Source: Hyphomonas sp. | GTDB taxonomy: Bacteria; Pseudomonadota; Alphaproteobacteria; Caulobacterales; Hyphomonadaceae | Assembly: GCF_013823385.1 (NCBI RefSeq) | Contig: NZ_PNMA01000008.1 | Span: forward strand, 1-64,000 | DNA: 64,000 bases | Direction: 5' to 3' | Shown: positions 60,385 through 64,000 of the stretch, one piece after another | Position numbering within the stretch: the first letter of the stretch is position 1 | Layout: the number at the start of each line of letters is the position of its first letter | The notes under the pieces: model-generated | Databases searched by the model: none | Told to the model about the DNA's origin: nothing | What the model saw: the letters and a program-made list of their open reading frames with translations, nothing else | Translations under genes and position numbers: made by a program

Positions 60385-61725
60385 TCACCCGGCCTGCCCT
60401 GCCGCTGCGGCCGGGAGAGCCGGGCGGTAAGCTTCCGCATTTGTTGTGAATTCCGCATGGCCATAGCGTTTGAGCAGCCTGTGGATCTTCGCCACCAGGC
60501 GCCGGTCCGCCATCTCCCGCAAGCCAGGCACCTTCGCCGCCGCGCCATATAGCGCCATTTTCAGCCCGATCATGGGCAGCACGATCCCGGCCACGAGATA
60601 ATCCAGGAAACCCACCTCGACGCCCATGTCCCGCGCCGCCTTGACGCTGCCGCCGAGGAAGCTCTGGACCAGCACCATCCGCCCCACCCGGCGCTCCAGC
60701 GAATTGTGGATACGGTTGCCCAGCGACTTGTCCGGCGGCAGGTAGGCAGCCAGCGTGGCGCGCACGAGCTCGCCGCAGGTGGCGTCGTCAAAGCCCTCGC
60801 GGATGGAGGCGCTGCGCGCGTTCATGATGTCGATAATGCCTTGGGGCGTATCCATCAGCAGGTCTTCCGGCAGGCCCAGCAGGTAGCAGCGATAGCGGCT
60901 GAACTCGACGCGGGCGCGCTCCTCCGGCGTGAACTCGGTGCGCCCCTGTTCCACCATCTTGAAAGCCAGCAGGAACACATCGATCAGCCCGGCCGGCATC
61001 TGGTCCACCTGCGGGATCGGAATGCCGTAGACGGACTTGTCCCAGCTCTTGCTCATTCCGCGCAGCACATTGAACCGCACCATGGAATGCATCAGGCGCA
61101 CCATCGCCGCCGCCTTGAACCCCTCCCCGCGCGGCTCCAGCGCGCCGGGCAGCGTCGTGACGGTGAAGAAGGTCGCCGTCTCGTTCACGCGCTTGGCCGC
61201 CGTGGTGTTGGAAAGCGTGCCGGTCAGCGCCATTGGCAGGGCGGTATATTTGTTCATGAAGGTGGCCAGGAAGGCGCCGCGGATCGTCCAGGGCGCAAAC
61301 ACCGCCATCGGCAGGCGGTTGAGCTCTGCGCCCCGGCGCACCAGGTCCATGTTCAGCCAGGCGGGTCTCACTTCCATTTCGGCGATCAGCGCGGCCAGTT
61401 CCGGCGGCGCATCCGGCACAGCGCCGATGCCCTCGTCGCAGGCCGTCTGCAGCATGCTGACCAGCCGCTTGAACCCGTATTTGGGCATCAGGGCGGCATA
61501 GGCATCCGCCGTCACATCGCCCAGCATCGTATAGGCACGCACCCGCGCCACCATATCGGCCGGCGGGGCGGGGAACTTGTCGGCATAGGCAGCCATCGTG
61601 CTGACCGAGATGTCATCGGTGTACCGCTCGGGCGTCGCCGAGAAATCCACGCCGCCATACATCACCGGCAAAACAGTCTTCTGAAGCTGGATGCGCTGGT
61701 GAACAGCGTAGAGCGATACGGGCAT
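60385..61725 (-). CDS. Oxygenase MpaB-family (DUF2236) protein
   Basis: A 446-residue, mainly helical protein of the MpaB/latex-clearing oxygenase family, which binds a b-type heme. The conserved block AAMVRLMHSMVR at about residues 207-218 and GIPIPQVDQMPAG match DUF2236 proteins. Bacterial members are linked to oxidation of isoprenoid or other lipid chains; the role here is unknown. It is divergent from a TetR regulator across 102 bases, which suggests it is the regulator's target. Confidence 0.82.
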   Translation of the reverse strand: MPVSLYAVHQRIQLQKTVLPVMYGGVDFSATPERYTDDISVSTMAAYADKFPAPPADMVARVRAYTMLGDVTADAYAALMPKYGFKRLVSMLQTACDEGIGAVPDAPPELAALIAEMEVRPAWLNMDLVRRGAELNRLPMAVFAPWTIRGAFLATFMNKYTALPMALTGTLSNTTAAKRVNETATFFTVTTLPGALEPRGEGFKAAAMVRLMHSMVRFNVLRGMSKSWDKSVYGIPIPQVDQMPAGLIDVFLLAFKMVEQGRTEFTPEERARVEFSRYRCYLLGLPEDLLMDTPQGIIDIMNARSASIREGFDDATCGELVRATLAAYLPPDKSLGNRIHNSLERRVGRMVLVQSFLGGSVKAARDMGVEVGFLDYLVAGIVLPMIGLKMALYGAAAKVPGLREMADRRLVAKIHRLLKRYGHAEFTTNAEAYRPALPAAAAGQAG

Positions 61726-61827
61726 AGAGACAGTCCTTGGCTAGCTTGAACAAATAATGTAAGTAATTCTCAGATTTTCCACTCGCATCAGAAAAACAGC
61801 TGAGCGCAGGAAAGTTGGGGGACGCAA

Positions 61828-62445
61828 ATGACTGAAAAGACGCGGAGAAATCCGAAGCAAGCGCGTGCGCAGGCCACTGTGGACGCGATTCTGGCGGCAA
61901 CCTTTCAGCTTCTGGAGAGCGAAGGGGAAGGCCGGCTGACCACAAACCGCATTGCCGAACGCGCCGGTGTCAGCATCGGCACGCTCTATCAATACTTCAA
62001 GGACCGGGACGACATTCTCGCCGCCATGGGCGAGCGTCAGGCCGAAGCGCTGCGCCAGAAGATCACCGAGATCGTGCTCGCCGCGCCGGAACAGAACGCC
62101 ATCCGCACCATCATCCAGGCGATCATGGGCGGCATCGAAGGCTCGCCTGAAACGCGCATCGTGCTGATGGACGCCCTGTTCAAGGCGCGGGGCGAAAGCA
62201 TCATGAGCGAGCATCACCTGGCATTCGTCGAGGCGATCAGCTCACGGAGCGATCTCAAGCTGGTGCTGGGCCGGGAGTCTGCCTTCGTGCTGACCCATGC
62301 GGTGATCTGCCTCCTGCGGTCTGCCGCTGCCGAGCCGGAACTGGAGCTGGATCCCAAGGCGCTGGAAGATGAACTTGTGCTGCTGATGGAAAGCTATCTC
62401 ATCGCCCTGGGCGCCAGAGCCGAAAAGGCAGCGGGCAAAGCCTAA
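61828..62445 (+). CDS. TetR/AcrR-family transcriptional regulator
   Basis: A 205-residue regulator. The N-terminal helix-turn-helix RIAERAGVSIGTLYQYFKDRDDIL (ends shown; about residues 45-68) is standard, followed by a helical ligand-binding domain. It probably represses the divergent MpaB-type gene and itself. The shared region 61726-61827 is AT-rich around AATAATGTAAGTAATT, but I see no clear perfect palindrome. GGGGGA precedes the ATG. Its stop overlaps the uvrC stop by four bases. Confidence 0.9.
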   Translation: MTEKTRRNPKQARAQATVDAILAATFQLLESEGEGRLTTNRIAERAGVSIGTLYQYFKDRDDILAAMGERQAEALRQKITEIVLAAPEQNAIRTIIQAIMGGIEGSPETRIVLMDALFKARGESIMSEHHLAFVEAISSRSDLKLVLGRESAFVLTHAVICLLRSAAAEPELELDPKALEDELVLLMESYLIALGARAEKAAGKA

Positions 62446-64000
62446 CCGCCGTGGAAATGGCCGTAGATGCGGATGGCAAGGGCCTCATTGACGCCTTCGA
62501 CTTCCATCAGGTCGGCGACCTTGGCGCGGGAAACGCCGCGGGCTGAGCCGAAATGGTGGAGGAGCGCCTTCTTCCGGGCCGGGCCGATGCCTTCGATTTC
62601 GTCGAGCGGGGAGCGGGCGGCTTCGGCGGCGCGTTTCTGGCGGTGGGCGCCGATGGCCCAGCGGTGAGCTTCGTCCCGCAGGCGCTGGAGATAGTATAAA
62701 ACCGGCGCATTTTCAGGGAGTTTGAAGGGGGCTCTGCCGGGCCGGAAGAATTGTTCGCGGCCGGCATTGCGGTCAACGCCCTTGGCGATGGACACCAAAG
62801 TCACGTCTTCCGGCGTCAATCCGAGCTCCGCGAGGGTCTCCAGAGTGGCATTCAGCTGGCCAAGACCGCCATCAATCAGGACAAGATCAGGCCAATCCTG
62901 GACATTTCCGGACTCTTTTTCCTTCAGCGCGCGCGCAAAGCGCCGCCGCATGACTTCCCGCATCATCCCGTAATCGTCGCCGGGGGTCAGCTCGGTGTCC
63001 TTGATGTTGAACTTCCGGTAGGCCTGTTTGCGGAAGCCTTCGGGGCCGGCCACGATCATGCCGCCGACGGCGTTCGTCCCCTGGATGTGGGAGTTGTCGT
63101 AGACCTCGATCCGCTCCGGCGGCCTGGCCAGATCAAACACCTTCTGCACTTCGGTGAGCAGCCGCTCCTGGCTGGCGCTTTCGGCGAGCTTGCGTGAGAG
63201 CGCTTCGCTGGCATTGCGCTCGGCCTGGGTCAGCAGGTCACGTTTGGCGCCGCGCTCGGGCCGACGCAGCTCGATCTTCCGGCCAGCTTTCAGGGCGAGG
63301 GCTTCCTCGATCAGCTCGGCCTGTTCGGGCAGTTCATTGACGAGGATCAGCCTGGGCGGCGGGCGCTTGTCGTAGAACTGCACCAGGAAGGCGGCGAGGA
63401 TCTCGCCCACCGACTGGTCGCGTTCATGGCGGGGGAAGTGGGCGCTGGCCCCCCAGTTCTGACCCGCCCGGATGAAGAAGACCTGCACGCAGGAGACCCC
63501 GCCCTCCATAGAGATGGCGAAGACATCGGCCTCCTCGATCCCGTCGGGGTTCACGTCCTGGGTGGAGCGGACATGCGCGATGGCGCGGATACGGTCGCGC
63601 AGCCGGGCGGCCGTCTCGAACTCCATGGCTTCGGAGGCCGCTTCCATCTCGGCGGCCAGCCGTTTCTGGAGGTCGGCCCCCTTCCCGCGCAGGAAGTCGG
63701 CCGCTTCATCGGCCAGCTCGGTATAGTCTTCCTTCGAGATCAGCCCCACGCAGGGCCCGGCGCAGCGCTTGATCTGGTGCAGCATGCAGGGGCGCGTGCG
63801 GGCCGAATAGACGCTGTCCTCGCAGGTGCGCAGCAGGAACGCCTTCTGAAGCGTGTCGAGCGTGCGCATCACCGCCCCGGCATTGGCGAAGGGGCCGAAA
63901 TAGTCGCCCTCATCCTGCTTGGAGCCGCGATACTTCTTGATCTGCGGCGCCTCATGATTGCGGCGGATCAGGATATAGGGGAACGACTTGTCATCGCGCA
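62442..64000 (-). CDS. uvrC: UvrABC system protein C, 5' end outside window
   Basis: The C-terminal 519 codons of the nucleotide-excision repair nuclease subunit. The frame is open to the right edge; family-like sequence (YILIRRNHEAPQIKKYRG, GDYFGPFANAGAVMRTL) continues there, so the gene starts beyond 64000. It shows the cysteine block MLHQIKRCAGPC, the UVR region, the RNase-H-like nuclease domain (YDNSHIQGTNAVGGM, LVLIDGGLGQLNA) and C-terminal helix-hairpin-helix repeats (IEGIGPARKKALLHHFG). The enzyme makes the cuts on both sides of a lesion. Confidence 0.96.
   Translation of the reverse strand, partial: RDDKSFPYILIRRNHEAPQIKKYRGSKQDEGDYFGPFANAGAVMRTLDTLQKAFLLRTCEDSVYSARTRPCMLHQIKRCAGPCVGLISKEDYTELADEAADFLRGKGADLQKRLAAEMEAASEAMEFETAARLRDRIRAIAHVRSTQDVNPDGIEEADVFAISMEGGVSCVQVFFIRAGQNWGASAHFPRHERDQSVGEILAAFLVQFYDKRPPPRLILVNELPEQAELIEEALALKAGRKIELRRPERGAKRDLLTQAERNASEALSRKLAESASQERLLTEVQKVFDLARPPERIEVYDNSHIQGTNAVGGMIVAGPEGFRKQAYRKFNIKDTELTPGDDYGMMREVMRRRFARALKEKESGNVQDWPDLVLIDGGLGQLNATLETLAELGLTPEDVTLVSIAKGVDRNAGREQFFRPGRAPFKLPENAPVLYYLQRLRDEAHRWAIGAHRQKRAAEAARSPLDEIEGIGPARKKALLHHFGSARGVSRAKVADLMEVEGVNEALAIRIYGHFHGG

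Overview
The window is from a GC-rich alphaproteobacterium, most likely a member of the Hyphomonadaceae or a close relative. This is inferred from several features: a circularly permuted two-piece tmRNA with an ANDNFAE-type tag, a full CtrA box (TTAA-N7-TTAAC) upstream of mreB, an alphaproteobacterial-type SspB, a PleC/DivJ-like kinase, and codon use rich in GCC/CTG/CGC. Coding density is high. I see no phage, no insertion sequence and no CRISPR array.

Layout. 0-6 kb: the tail of an unknown protein, an alpha/beta hydrolase, a BlaI/BlaR1-like repressor-protease pair with twin operators, a lipoprotein, kdsB and a histidine-phosphatase-like protein. 6-12 kb: a PleC-like sensor kinase, pepN, a VanZ-like protein and a conserved protein of unknown function. 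12-16 kb: two acyl-CoA dehydrogenases interrupted by an inverted gene for an exported Hcp-like protein. 16-20 kb: a four-gene MCE/Mla-type lipid ABC transporter, then a dipeptide epimerase. 20.3-21.2 kb: a repeat-rich accessory island with three kinds of repeat, a C-free tract and a paralogue of the gene at position 1. 21-29 kb: ABC-F, GNAT, thioesterase, DUF423, prolyl iminopeptidase and an NSS transporter. 29.5-35.3 kb: the cell-shape operon mreB-mreC-mreD-mrdA-rodA. 35.8-40 kb: uvrD and an AsmA-like protein. 40-46 kb: membrane proteins, lipoproteins, an Old Yellow Enzyme and small conserved proteins. 46-49 kb: ccdAB, fumC and a second toxin-antitoxin pair overlapping a RusA-type nuclease gene. 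49-59 kb: P450, thioesterase, sspB, a sphingosine-1-phosphate-lyase-like enzyme, a phosphodiesterase, an S9 peptidase, GST and SDR. 59.2-64 kb: DUF5671, tmRNA, an MpaB-type oxygenase divergent from a TetR gene, and uvrC running off the end.

How the genes fit together. tmRNA and SspB belong to one pathway: tagging of stalled peptides and delivery to ClpXP. MreBCD, PBP2 and RodA build the lateral wall, and the CtrA box suggests cell-cycle control. The MCE operon probably moves lipids across the envelope. The most unusual signals are the paralogous small genes ending inside an intergenic repeat, the repeat with compensated inner hairpins, the 80-nt C-free tract, the BlaR1-like protein with a coiled coil in place of a beta-lactam sensor, and the toxin-antitoxin-RusA operon. 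None of these is proven to be a new system.
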